Positions 51,310 to 59,433 of a stretch of 64,000 nt of DNA are shown one piece after another (position 1 is the first letter of the stretch; each line of letters opens with the position of its first letter). The DNA comes from a beta proteobacterium AAP99 (GTDB lineage Bacteria > Pseudomonadota > Gammaproteobacteria > Burkholderiales > Burkholderiaceae_C), in contig LJIA01000005.1 in assembly GCA_001295775.1 (NCBI GenBank), positions 248,001-312,000 of the forward strand, read 5' to 3'. A program made the translations under genes and the position numbers. The notes under the pieces were generated by a model. It saw only the letters and a program-made list of their open reading frames with translations, searched no databases and had not been told where the DNA came from.

Positions 51310-53430
51310 ATGAACGCGTGTGCCCTGCAAGCCGGCGGCGCACGCGCAGTCGGGCTTGGCCTGAACCCGCTGCCATGCCCCCTGCGGCGTCTTTGCGCGT
51401 TCATCTCGCTGCTGGTTCTGGCATGCCTGCTCATGCCAGCCGATGCGCTGGCAGACGCCAGCCGGGCCGTGGTGCAGATCACCACGGTCGAGATCCGCAG
51501 CAGCGCCCAAGGTGCAAGCAGCGCAGACACGCCGCCCGGTCCCGAGGAGGCCTTCGCCCGCACGACGCTGCCCTACAACTGGACGGCGCCAGGCAGCGAA
51601 CGCGCCGACCAGCTCAATGCCCAGTGGATCCGCCTGCGCTTCGACCTGAGCGCACGCACGTCGGAGCCGATCGCCCTTCTTGTGACGCGCATCTACAACG
51701 GCGGCTGGGTCTATGTGAACGGCATGCGCGTGGGCGGCATCCCGCCGGGCGACGAGCGCAACTTCGTGCGCTGGCGCAAGCCCCTCCTGATCGAGCCGCC
51801 CAATGCCCTGCTCTGGCCGGGCACCAACGAGATCCTGATCAAGACCACCTTCCGCAGCGGCCCGAACTCCATCCCGCCCATGGAGATCGGCCCCACCAGC
51901 ATGCTGCAGGAGAAGTACGAGACCGCATTCTTCATGGCGCACACCACGCCGCGGATCACTGCGCTGGTGAGCTTCACCTTCGGTCTGGCCTTCATCTGGT
52001 TCTGGTGGTTGCGCCGCGAGCAGGTGAGCTACGGGCTGCTCGGTCTGGCAGGTGTGTTCTGGGGCATCCGCGCCGTGTATTTCTGGATCGAGTTCATGCC
52101 GCTGGAAGCGCGGATTGCCTGGCGCCTGCTCTATTACGTGGGCTATGGCGGGGTGACTGCCTGCCTGATGATGGGCATCACGCGCCTGGTCGGGTCGATC
52201 CACCGCTGGGTGGATGCCGCCGTGATCGCGGTCGGCATGGCCGGCGTGCTGGGCGCGCTGTTCTTCGGCGTGAACCCGGAGGGCATCTTCGGGCGTATCT
52301 GGAGCGTGAGCATCGCCTCGATCGCGTTCTATGCCGTGTTCCTGCTCGTGCGTGCGGCACTGCAGCGGCCTACGCTCGAAGTGACGGGCCTGCTGCTCTC
52401 GCTCACGCTGATGGTGGTGCTGAACCTGATCGATTTTGCCGGCACCCTGGGCCTGCTGCCGATCGCCGGCCCGGTGTTCGCCCACCTGTCCGGGCCGGTA
52501 GTGATGATCGTCATGGGCGCGGTGCTGGTGTCGCGCTACGCGCTGGCCATGGACCGGCTGGAGACCGTGAACGTGATGCTCGCGGATCGCGTGGCAGCGC
52601 GTGAGATCGAACTCATGCGCAAGTACGACGAGCAATACGAAATCGAGCAGCGTCGCATCACCGTGGAAGAGCGCGCCCGCATCATGCAGGACATGCACGA
52701 CGGCCTGGGCAGCCAGCTGCTGTCTTCGCTCGTCATGGTGGAACGCAGCAACGTCAGCAAGCAGGAGATGGTCAACATCCTGCGCGACGCGCTGGACGAT
52801 CTGCGTCTGGCGATCGATGCCTTTGCACCCGACGGCGCTGAGCTGCTGCCGGCCGTGGGCAATCTGCGATTCCGCATGCAGGCCCGCTTCAAGGCGGCCG
52901 GCGTCAAGCTCAACTGGAGCATGCTGAACGTGCCGGACACCTCCGCGCTGCCGGCCACCGCCACGCTGCCCATCCTGCGCGTGATGCAGGAGAGCCTGAC
53001 CAACATCCTGAAGCATTCCCAGGCCACCGAGGCCGCGGTGCAGCTGCGTCTGCAGACCAATCCGCCCGCCCTGCTGGTCGAGATCTCGGACAACGGGGTG
53101 GGCTTTGAGGTCAAGGCCGCGCCGGGCCGTGGTCGCGGCCTGCCCAATCTGCAAAAGCGCGCCAACCGGATCGGCGCCCACCTGCTGCTCGAATCTGGCG
53201 TGCGGGGCACGCGGGTCCTGCTCACCGTGCCGCTGGACAGCAGCACCGTGAGCGCCCAGGCCAGCGCCGCCGCAGCAGCAGTCGCAGCCATGGAAGCCAC
53301 CGGCGCATTCGCCGTGCCGCCCCTGGTCGTCAAGCCCGGTGATGTGGGCGCCGCCGATCCGCTCACTGCGCCCACACAGCCCCCCGGTGCGGCGCCGTCG
53401 CGCGGCCCGCGTGATGTGGAAGCGGCCTAG
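51310..53430 (+). CDS. Sensor histidine kinase with 7TM-type sensor region
   Basis: Protein of 706 residues. An N-terminal signal or TM segment (about 27-45) is followed by a periplasmic beta-rich sensor domain (about 50-210) and about seven hydrophobic segments (about 212-415), an arrangement like the 7TMR-DISM sensors. A short coiled coil leads to the HisKA_3 dimerisation motif ERARIMQDMHDGLGSQLL (phosphoacceptor His463), then the HATPase with LRVMQESLTNILKHS and DNGVGFE. The C-terminal 60 residues are Ala/Pro low complexity. It pairs with the NarL-type regulator 5 nt upstream. The signal is unknown. Confidence 0.9.
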   Translation: MNACALQAGGARAVGLGLNPLPCPLRRLCAFISLLVLACLLMPADALADASRAVVQITTVEIRSSAQGASSADTPPGPEEAFARTTLPYNWTAPGSERADQLNAQWIRLRFDLSARTSEPIALLVTRIYNGGWVYVNGMRVGGIPPGDERNFVRWRKPLLIEPPNALLWPGTNEILIKTTFRSGPNSIPPMEIGPTSMLQEKYETAFFMAHTTPRITALVSFTFGLAFIWFWWLRREQVSYGLLGLAGVFWGIRAVYFWIEFMPLEARIAWRLLYYVGYGGVTACLMMGITRLVGSIHRWVDAAVIAVGMAGVLGALFFGVNPEGIFGRIWSVSIASIAFYAVFLLVRAALQRPTLEVTGLLLSLTLMVVLNLIDFAGTLGLLPIAGPVFAHLSGPVVMIVMGAVLVSRYALAMDRLETVNVMLADRVAAREIELMRKYDEQYEIEQRRITVEERARIMQDMHDGLGSQLLSSLVMVERSNVSKQEMVNILRDALDDLRLAIDAFAPDGAELLPAVGNLRFRMQARFKAAGVKLNWSMLNVPDTSALPATATLPILRVMQESLTNILKHSQATEAAVQLRLQTNPPALLVEISDNGVGFEVKAAPGRGRGLPNLQKRANRIGAHLLLESGVRGTRVLLTVPLDSSTVSAQASAAAAAVAAMEATGAFAVPPLVVKPGDVGAADPLTAPTQPPGAAPSRGPRDVEAA

Positions 53431-53459
53431 CGTCCGCTCGCCCCGGCGCCTCGTCCCGC

Positions 53460-54536
53460 ATGACCGGTACACCCCCCGACCAGTTCGGCCTGTTCGGCGA
53501 GGAGTCCGCGGCGCCCTCACAACGGCCTGCAGGGCGGCCGGCTTCGCGCAAGGTGCGAGATGCCGAACCCGCCGGCCCGCTGCCAGACACGCTGCAGCTG
53601 TCGCGCGCGCTGCCATCCGGCGTGCGCCTCGGCACCTCGTCCTGGTCCTTTCCGGGCTGGGCCGGCATCGTGTACCCGGAGGCCGCCACGGAGAGCACGC
53701 TCGCCCGCAAGGGGCTGAAGCAGTACGCCCGGCATCCGGTGCTGGGCGGCGTCGGCATTGACCGCGGCTTCTATGCGCCGCTGTCCGAAACGCAGTACCG
53801 CGACTATGCGCAGCAGGTGCCGGCGCACTTCCGCTTCCTGATCAAGGCACCGAGTGCGGTGTGTGACGCCATGATCCGCGGCGAACGCGGCGTGGCCCTG
53901 CAGCCCAACGCGGACTTTCTCAACGCCCGCCTGGCGGTGGAGCAGTTCATCAAGCCCTGTCTGGACGGACTCGAAGCCAAGGCCGGCGCGCTGGTGTTCC
54001 AGCTTTCTCCGGTGCATCGGGCGCTGCTGGCCGATCCGGCGGGCTTTGCCGCGCGCATCGGCGAATTCTTCGGCGCCATCCGCGCCGCAGAATCTCGCCC
54101 CGCCACGCTCGCTCTCGAGCTGCGCGACCCCGAACTGCTCACGCCGCGCCTGGTGCGCACCCTCCGCGAACACGGCGTGCGTCTGTGCATCGGCATCCAT
54201 GCCCGCATGCCGGAACTGGCGCGCCAGGTGCGCGCGCTCGAGCTCCTGCCGCCCGGCCCGCTCGTGGTGCGCTGGAGCCTGCATGCCGGCCTGAAGTACG
54301 AGGGCGCGAAAGACCGCTATGCGCCTTTCAATCGGCTGGTCGATCCGGACCTCGATACCCGCCACGGTCTTGCCGATCTCGCCGCCGCCCATGTGCGCAT
54401 GGGTCAGCCGGTGCAGGTGATCATCAACAACAAGGCCGAGGGCAGCGCGCCGCTGTCCGTACTGGAATTGGCGCGCGCCATCCTCGACCGGCTGGGCGAC
54501 ACGCCGCTGCCGCCCGCTACACCAGATAGTCCTTGA
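53460..54536 (+). CDS. DUF72 (YecE-like) protein
   Basis: TIM-barrel-like protein of 358 residues. Family marks: VRLGTSSWSFPGWAGIVYPE, FYAPLSETQYRDYAQQVPAHFRFLIKAP and WSLHAGLKYEGAKDRYAPFNRL. The N-terminal 50 residues (QFGLFGEES, then Pro/Arg-rich) are a non-conserved extension. Activity is unknown. It starts 30 nt after the kinase gene, and its 3' end overlaps the 3' end of msrA on the other strand by 20 bp. Confidence 0.85.
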   Translation: MTGTPPDQFGLFGEESAAPSQRPAGRPASRKVRDAEPAGPLPDTLQLSRALPSGVRLGTSSWSFPGWAGIVYPEAATESTLARKGLKQYARHPVLGGVGIDRGFYAPLSETQYRDYAQQVPAHFRFLIKAPSAVCDAMIRGERGVALQPNADFLNARLAVEQFIKPCLDGLEAKAGALVFQLSPVHRALLADPAGFAARIGEFFGAIRAAESRPATLALELRDPELLTPRLVRTLREHGVRLCIGIHARMPELARQVRALELLPPGPLVVRWSLHAGLKYEGAKDRYAPFNRLVDPDLDTRHGLADLAAAHVRMGQPVQVIINNKAEGSAPLSVLELARAILDRLGDTPLPPATPDSP

Positions 54537-55062
54537 AGGTCTTCATGAACTTCTGCACCTTGGGCGCCACCACGAAGGCGCAATAGCCCTGGTTGGGGTG
54601 CTGGTTGAAGTAGTCCTGGTGGTAGTCCTCGGCCGGCCAGTAGTTGGCGGCCTGATCGGTGCCCGTGAGCTGCGTGACGATCGGATCGCGATGCGCGCGC
54701 TGTGCCTCGCTCATCACCTCGCGCGCAGTGGCGGCCTGCGCCTCGTCGTGCGGAACGATGATGGAGCGGTAACTCTCGCCCACGTCATTGCCCTGGCGGT
54801 TCAGCGTGGTGGGATCGTGGATCGAGAAGAAGATCTCCAGGATCTGCCGATAGCTGATGACCTTGGGGTCGAACTGCAGGCGCACCACTTCGGCATGCCC
54901 GGTGGTCTCGCTGCACACCGCTTCGTAGCTCGGGTTCTTCGTGTGGCCGGCCGCATAGCCGCTCTGCACGTGCTGGATGCCGCGCACGCGCTGGTACACG
55001 GCCTCCAGGCACCAGAAGCAGCCGCCGCCCAGAGTGGCGGATTCAATATGCGCTTGAGTCAT
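54517..55062 (-). CDS. msrA: Peptide-methionine (S)-S-oxide reductase
   Basis: Repairs methionine-S-sulfoxide in proteins. Protein of 181 residues with active-site GGGCFWCLE (Cys15), GYAAGHTKNPSYEAVCS and GHAEVV, plus YRSIIVPHD and the C-terminal EDYHQDYFNQHPNQGYC. Both family-specific Cys are present. Convergent with the DUF72 gene, with a 20-bp overlap of the two 3' ends. Confidence 0.96.
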   Translation of the reverse strand: MTQAHIESATLGGGCFWCLEAVYQRVRGIQHVQSGYAAGHTKNPSYEAVCSETTGHAEVVRLQFDPKVISYRQILEIFFSIHDPTTLNRQGNDVGESYRSIIVPHDEAQAATAREVMSEAQRAHRDPIVTQLTGTDQAANYWPAEDYHQDYFNQHPNQGYCAFVVAPKVQKFMKTFKDYLV

Positions 55063-55171
55063 GGTTGTTTGCTCGTTGAAGGGAGAGGGAGCCGTCTGTC
55101 GTTGCGGGCTGCCGGAACCTTACGCTGGGTGTCGTACAGAGAAACGCGGCAGAAGCGCTCAACGCATACGC

Positions 55172-55678
55172 TCAGCGCCGGATGATCACCGGCGCATCGG
55201 CCAGTTCGTTCGGGTTGCTCTCGCCTGCCGGGAAGTGCGTGGCCAGCGCGTCATTGATCGCGGCCAGGACTTCGATCGTGCCCGCCTCGAAGCGGCCGGC
55301 GCGGTAGGCGGCCTGCAGCTGGCTGACCCAGGCGTCCCACTGCGGCTGCTCGATGGCGCGCACGGCAGCGCGGTCCGCCACGATCTCCACCCGACGGTCG
55401 GCGTGCAGCACGTAGATCAGGACGCCGTTGTTGGCCTCGGTGTCCCAGACGCGCAGCTTGCCGAACAGGTTCACCGCGCGCTCGCGGGCATGGGCGTGAC
55501 GCCACAAGTACGACCAGGGCAGGCTTTCCTCGACGCAGAAGCGCAGTTCTGCGGTGTGGCGCCGCTCGCCGGCCGTGATGGACTGCTCGATGGCGCGCAC
55601 GCTGGCCGCGGGCCAGGCGCGCGAGAAGCCTGCGGGCCAGGCGAAGCTGTGCCTGAGGATGCGAACGAGCTTGTCCAT
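55172..55678 (-). CDS. TPM-domain protein, second of the lemA operon
   Basis: Protein of 168 residues without a signal peptide. The TPM phosphatase-like domain is seen in IEQSITAGERRHTAELRFCVEE, NGVLIYVLHADRRVEIVADRA and AAYRAGRFEAGTIEVLAAIN. The start ATG overlaps the preceding gene's stop (TGATG), so translation is coupled. With the upstream TPM gene and lemA it forms a three-gene operon. The molecular role is not defined for bacterial members. Confidence 0.88.
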   Translation of the reverse strand: MDKLVRILRHSFAWPAGFSRAWPAASVRAIEQSITAGERRHTAELRFCVEESLPWSYLWRHAHARERAVNLFGKLRVWDTEANNGVLIYVLHADRRVEIVADRAAVRAIEQPQWDAWVSQLQAAYRAGRFEAGTIEVLAAINDALATHFPAGESNPNELADAPVIIRR

Positions 55679-56658
55679 CACCAATCCCCGCTCGCGCCGC
55701 CGCCGCCGAAGTCGCCCCCGCCGCCGGAGGACCAGCCGCCGCTGTCACCGCCGCCAGACGACCAGCCGCCACCGCCGCTGCCGCTGCTCCAGCCGCCGGG
55801 GATGTAGACCGATCCACCGCTGCCGCGGGACACCGAACGGCTACCCACGCGCGAACTGAAGACAAAGCTGGCGATCAACACGAAGAACCAAAGCGCCCCT
55901 GCCCAGAGCCAACTGTGGCCAATCGCATGCGCGTAGAAGGCCGTGCCGCCAGCCGCGAGCAGCGGCCCGATGCCACCAAAGATGCGACGCAGAAGTGCGC
56001 CAACAGCCGCACCGACAAGCAGAAAGACAAAGAACCCTTCTTCGCCACGCCCATCTGCGGGATTTGGCATTGACACGCTGGTCGTAGGTGCCGGCAATGC
56101 CCCCGCCGCCGCTTCCTTGTCCAGCAGCTGATCAATGCGCGCCAGCGCCTTGACGATACCGCCGGCATAGTCGCCTGCCTTGAAGGCCGGCGCCATCACC
56201 TCGCGGATGATGCGGCCGGCTACCACGTCCGGAATCGCGCCTTCCAGGGTGCGCGCCACGTCGATGCGGGCGCGGCGGTCCTGCACGGCCACGATCAGCA
56301 GCAGGCCGTCGCCCACGCCGGCGCGGCCGATCTTCCAGCTGCTGCCCACGCGCTGCGCGAAGTCCTCGATCGGCTCGCCCTGCGTGCTGGGAATGACCAG
56401 CACGGCAATCTGGCTGCCGCGCCGCTGCTCGATGTCCGTGAGCTGCGCGGCGATGCGCTCGCGGTCTGCCGGGTTCAGTGCGCCCGCGGTGTCCGTGAGT
56501 TGCGCCAGCGGCGGCACCGCCAGGGGCTGCTGCGCCTGCGCAGGCAACGCCAGCAGGCTTGCAGCAAGTACCACCAGCCACGCAAGAGCAGCAAACCACG
56601 CAGGGCTTTCCGCTTGTCCCATGGGCTTCTTCAGCCATTTTGGGCTGGGAAGGCGCAT
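55678..56658 (-). CDS. TPM-domain membrane protein, YgcG-like
   Basis: About 326 residues from ATG 56658. A hydrophobic signal (WFAALAWLVVLAASLLALPA) leads to a TPM domain (LTDTAGALNPADRERIAAQL, then GSQIAVLVIPSTQGEPIEDFAQRV, VQDRRARIDVARTLEGAIPD). Two transmembrane helices follow (VFLLVGAAVGALLRRIFGG, WAGALWFFVLIASFVF), then a Gly/Ser-rich tail ending GGGGASGDW, typical of the family. The start is uncertain: codons from ATG 56658 to about 56600 are a dispersed repeat (MRLPSPKWLKKPMGQAESP). ATG 56622 is another choice. It lies between lemA and the second TPM gene, which overlaps its stop (TGATG). Confidence 0.85.
   Translation of the reverse strand: MRLPSPKWLKKPMGQAESPAWFAALAWLVVLAASLLALPAQAQQPLAVPPLAQLTDTAGALNPADRERIAAQLTDIEQRRGSQIAVLVIPSTQGEPIEDFAQRVGSSWKIGRAGVGDGLLLIVAVQDRRARIDVARTLEGAIPDVVAGRIIREVMAPAFKAGDYAGGIVKALARIDQLLDKEAAAGALPAPTTSVSMPNPADGRGEEGFFVFLLVGAAVGALLRRIFGGIGPLLAAGGTAFYAHAIGHSWLWAGALWFFVLIASFVFSSRVGSRSVSRGSGGSVYIPGGWSSGSGGGGWSSGGGDSGGWSSGGGGDFGGGGASGDW
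56603..56658 (-). repeat. Dispersed repeat at the 5' end of the YgcG-like gene
   Basis: On the minus strand ATGCGCCTTCCCAGCCC, AAAATGGCTGAAGAAGCCC, ATGGGACAAGCGGAAAGCCC. It contributes an in-frame N-terminal extension to the TPM protein. Confidence 0.8.
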
Positions 56659-56709
56659 GGATGCTGGTTCCGGCACGTCAAGTCCGGGCGTAGCGCAGTG
56701 CAAGGCGGC

Positions 56710-57318
56710 TTACTTCTTGTTGAAGTCCACGGCCGGCGGCTTGCTGATGGCGCCCTCGTTCTCCACCGCGAACTGCGGCTTCTCCTTGGCGCCGGTCAGC
56801 AGCTTGCCGAGCATGTTCTGCAGCAGCGCGATGGTGGTGTTGTATTGCTGGACTTCCTTGATGTACTTGTTGCGCGCAATCGCGATGCGGTTCTCGGTGC
56901 CTTCGAGCTGCGTGCGCAGGTCCTGGAAGCCGGCGTTGGCCTTCAGGTTGGGATAGTTCTCGGCCACCACCAGCAGGCGCGAAAGCGCGCCGGTGAGTTC
57001 GCCCTGAGCCGCCGTGAATTTCTTGAAGGCTTCCGGATCATTAACCAGCTCCGGCGTGGCCTGGATGCTCGTGGCCTTGGCGCGGGCCTCGACCACCTTG
57101 GTCAAGGTCTCCTGCTCGAAGCCGGCCTCGCCCTTGACGGTGTTGACGATGTTGGGGATCAGGTCTGCGCGGCGCTGGTATTGGTTCAGCACCTCGGCCC
57201 AGGCGGCCTTCACGCCCTGCTCCTGACTCACGATCGTGTTGTAGCCGCAGCCCGACAGCAGCGTCGCGGCCAGTACCAGCAGCGCGGCGGTGGCGCGGCG
57301 GATCATTGAAGTGTTCAT
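56710..57318 (-). CDS. lemA: LemA-family lipoprotein
   Basis: Helical protein of 202 residues with a lipobox LLSGC (Cys24). The LemA core is YNTIVSQEQGVKAAWAEVLN, QYQRRADLIPNIVNTVK, then LKANAGFQDLRTQLEGTENRIAIARNKY. It is the first gene of a lemA-TPM-TPM operon, a common bacterial arrangement of unknown precise role, probably envelope-associated. Confidence 0.93.
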   Translation of the reverse strand: MNTSMIRRATAALLVLAATLLSGCGYNTIVSQEQGVKAAWAEVLNQYQRRADLIPNIVNTVKGEAGFEQETLTKVVEARAKATSIQATPELVNDPEAFKKFTAAQGELTGALSRLLVVAENYPNLKANAGFQDLRTQLEGTENRIAIARNKYIKEVQQYNTTIALLQNMLGKLLTGAKEKPQFAVENEGAISKPPAVDFNKK

Positions 57319-57401
57319 CCCGTCCTCCTTGTTGGATCAGCAAACCCTGCGGCCAATATAGGGGCCGAGCGCGCAGCCTCAAGACGGCCGTGTGACAAAG
57401 C

Positions 57402-58316
57402 TCAGTGGATCGTGGGCGGCTTGCCCGCTTCGGCCGACGAGTGCAGCGCCGCCACCTCGGTCACCGGCTCATCCGCCGCCTGCACCGGCACTGCATGCAG
57501 GGACTTCCGGCGCGCCAGGAAGCTCAGCACCGTGTCGCCAAACAGGTCCGGCGCCTCCAGCGGCGACAAGTGCCCGACCCCGCCGAGCTCCACGTATTCG
57601 CTGCCCGGCACCTGCCGCGCCATGGCCTGCATGAGTGCGGGCGGTGCGGTCTTGTCCTCGGTGCCGGCAATGAACAGTGTCGGCACACGGATATGACCCA
57701 GCATGCGATGCCGGTCAAAGTTCGTGATTGCATCCAGCGCCGCGCGATACACGGCCGAGGGCACGCCGCCCATCACATGCGTGGCCAGCCGCACGCCCTC
57801 CACCGAGGCCTGCGGGCCGACCAGCGTGGGGATCAGCTGCTGTGCAAATTGCTGCATCGACAGCCCCGCGTCGATCGGCGCGCTGCGCTCGCTGATGTAG
57901 CGCTGCTGCGCGGCACCGCCTGCGTGGCCGAAGGCCGGCACCGTATTGGCCAGGATCAGCGCCCGCACCAGACCGGGGCGGCGCGCGATGAGCTCCTGCG
58001 CCACCATGCCGCCCATGCTGTGGCCCAGCAGGATCACCGGCGCGCGGTCACCGCTGGGGTCCAGCGCGTCGATCAGCGTAGCCAGGCTCTCGGCCAGACC
58101 CTTGAAGGTGTAGGGCTCGATCGGCGCGGAATTGCCGTAGCCCGGCATGTCCCAGGACACCGCCCGGAAGCCCTGCGAGGAAAAGTGTTCGATCTGCGGC
58201 GCAAAGGCCGCGCTGCCCCCGCTGATGCCGTGCAGCATCACGATCGTGGGGCCGGCCCCCAGGGCGCGAAAGGCGGGAATACGCATGTCGCAGCCATGGT
58301 ATCCCTGCGATGCCAT
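57402..58316 (-). CDS. Alpha/beta hydrolase
   Basis: Protein of 304 residues. Oxyanion-side HGISGG, nucleophile elbow GHSMGG (Ser100), acid IAGTEDKTAP and His in GVGHLSPLEAP complete the triad. It is probably an esterase, or acts on an ester, lactone or ketone-cleavage intermediate. An internal start at 58286 (MRIPAFRALG) is possible. Divergent from the flavin-reductase gene (58 bp between), so the two may share regulation and act in one degradative pathway. Confidence 0.85.
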   Translation of the reverse strand: MASQGYHGCDMRIPAFRALGAGPTIVMLHGISGGSAAFAPQIEHFSSQGFRAVSWDMPGYGNSAPIEPYTFKGLAESLATLIDALDPSGDRAPVILLGHSMGGMVAQELIARRPGLVRALILANTVPAFGHAGGAAQQRYISERSAPIDAGLSMQQFAQQLIPTLVGPQASVEGVRLATHVMGGVPSAVYRAALDAITNFDRHRMLGHIRVPTLFIAGTEDKTAPPALMQAMARQVPGSEYVELGGVGHLSPLEAPDLFGDTVLSFLARRKSLHAVPVQAADEPVTEVAALHSSAEAGKPPTIH

Positions 58317-58373
58317 TCACCCAAACCTGCTCCACAATGCCGGGAAACCATTCCAAGAAAAGACGCATCCTCC

Positions 58374-58901
58374 GTGAACCCGACCCTCACCCGGGAATTC
58401 TCCGCCCGCGACTTCCGTGACTGCCTTGGCCAGTTCGCCACAGGCGTCACCATCGTCACCAGCCGCGCGGCCGACGGCACGCGCGTCGGGCTCACAGCCA
58501 ACTCCTTCAACTCCGTCTCGCTGGACCCACCGCTGGTGCTCTGGAGCCTGTCCAAGAAGGCCGGCAGCGCGCCCGCCTTTGCCGCCGGCAGCCACTACGC
58601 CATCAATGTGCTGGCGGCCGACCAGATCGAGCTGGCGCGCCGCTTTGCCAGCAAGGATGTGCCCGACCGCTTTGCCGGCGTGGCCTTTCTGGAGGGCGAA
58701 GGGGGTGTGCCGATCCTGGCCGGCTGCGCCGCCTGGTTTGAATGCGCCAACCGGCGCCAATATGACGAAGGCGACCACATCCTCTTCGTCGGCCAGGTGG
58801 AACGCTGCGGGCTGGCGCGGGACGCGGGCACCAGCGGCGCGGCGAAGACACCGCTGATCTATCACGGTGGGCGGTACTTCACGGAGTTGCCATTGGAGTG
58901 A
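58374..58901 (+). CDS. Flavin reductase-like FMN-binding protein
   Basis: Protein of 175 residues from GTG 58374. Family marks: FRDCLGQFATGVTIVTSRAADGTRVGLTANSFNSVSLDPPLVLWSL, written here in part, then HYAINVLAADQIELARRF and HGGRYFTELP. It supplies reduced flavin to two-component monooxygenases. No oxygenase partner is in the window. The HNH gene starts 7 nt after its stop. Confidence 0.9.
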   Translation: MNPTLTREFSARDFRDCLGQFATGVTIVTSRAADGTRVGLTANSFNSVSLDPPLVLWSLSKKAGSAPAFAAGSHYAINVLAADQIELARRFASKDVPDRFAGVAFLEGEGGVPILAGCAAWFECANRRQYDEGDHILFVGQVERCGLARDAGTSGAAKTPLIYHGGRYFTELPLE

Positions 58902-58908
58902 GGATCAG

Positions 58909-59229
58909 GTGAATCGCTGGGCCATTCCCGATTCGCTGGAACGGGTCGTGAGACAGCGCGATCTGGCATGCGTGTATTGCCGATTGAGCTTCGGCTTGCG
59001 AGATGCACCTCGCGGGCAGCGCCCGTCCTGGGAGCACATCGTCAATGACGCCCGCATGGTGACCGAGCAGAACATTGCGCTGTGCTGCATCTCATGCAAC
59101 GCAAGCAAAGGCGCAAAGCCTCTTGATCAATGGCTACCGTCAAGCTATTGCCGAAGGAGGCTCATCAACGAGTCCACCGTGGCGCCTGTCGTGCGCGCTG
59201 CAATCATCGCGACACGCTCCGAATCCTGA
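58909..59229 (+). CDS. HNH-type zinc-binding protein
   Basis: Protein of 106 residues starting GTG 58909 (NRWAIPDSLERVVRQRD) with AGGA at Shine-Dalgarno distance. The fold is HNH-like: CVYC (21-24), WEHIVND (His43) and CCISCNASKG (Cys60, Cys63, Asn64), then a C-terminal WLPSSYCRRRLINESTV. This is a widespread small HNH family. Nuclease activity is likely from family but unproven. It sits immediately after the flavin reductase, probably by read-through. Confidence 0.8.
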   Translation: MNRWAIPDSLERVVRQRDLACVYCRLSFGLRDAPRGQRPSWEHIVNDARMVTEQNIALCCISCNASKGAKPLDQWLPSSYCRRRLINESTVAPVVRAAIIATRSES

Positions 59230-59433
59230 ACCAGCCCTGTCTGTGCCGAACCCTGTGCGCGCGGTCGGGAACTTTGCACCACGCTCACCGCAATCCCCTG
59301 CATCTTCATCACGCACTGCCTTGCTCTTGACGCCCCCGTAGCACCTGCTTGCAATCCTGTCGGAATGCAGCGTCAGCGAGATGGCAATTCAAAGCGTGGA
59401 TGAACAGTGCGCTGCTGGCGCGGGAGGCTGATC

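Noticed and set aside
59230-59433. tRNA or small RNA in the gap before the DUF1800 gene
   Set aside because: No cloverleaf or conserved T-loop GTTCRA pattern with matching acceptor stem was found.
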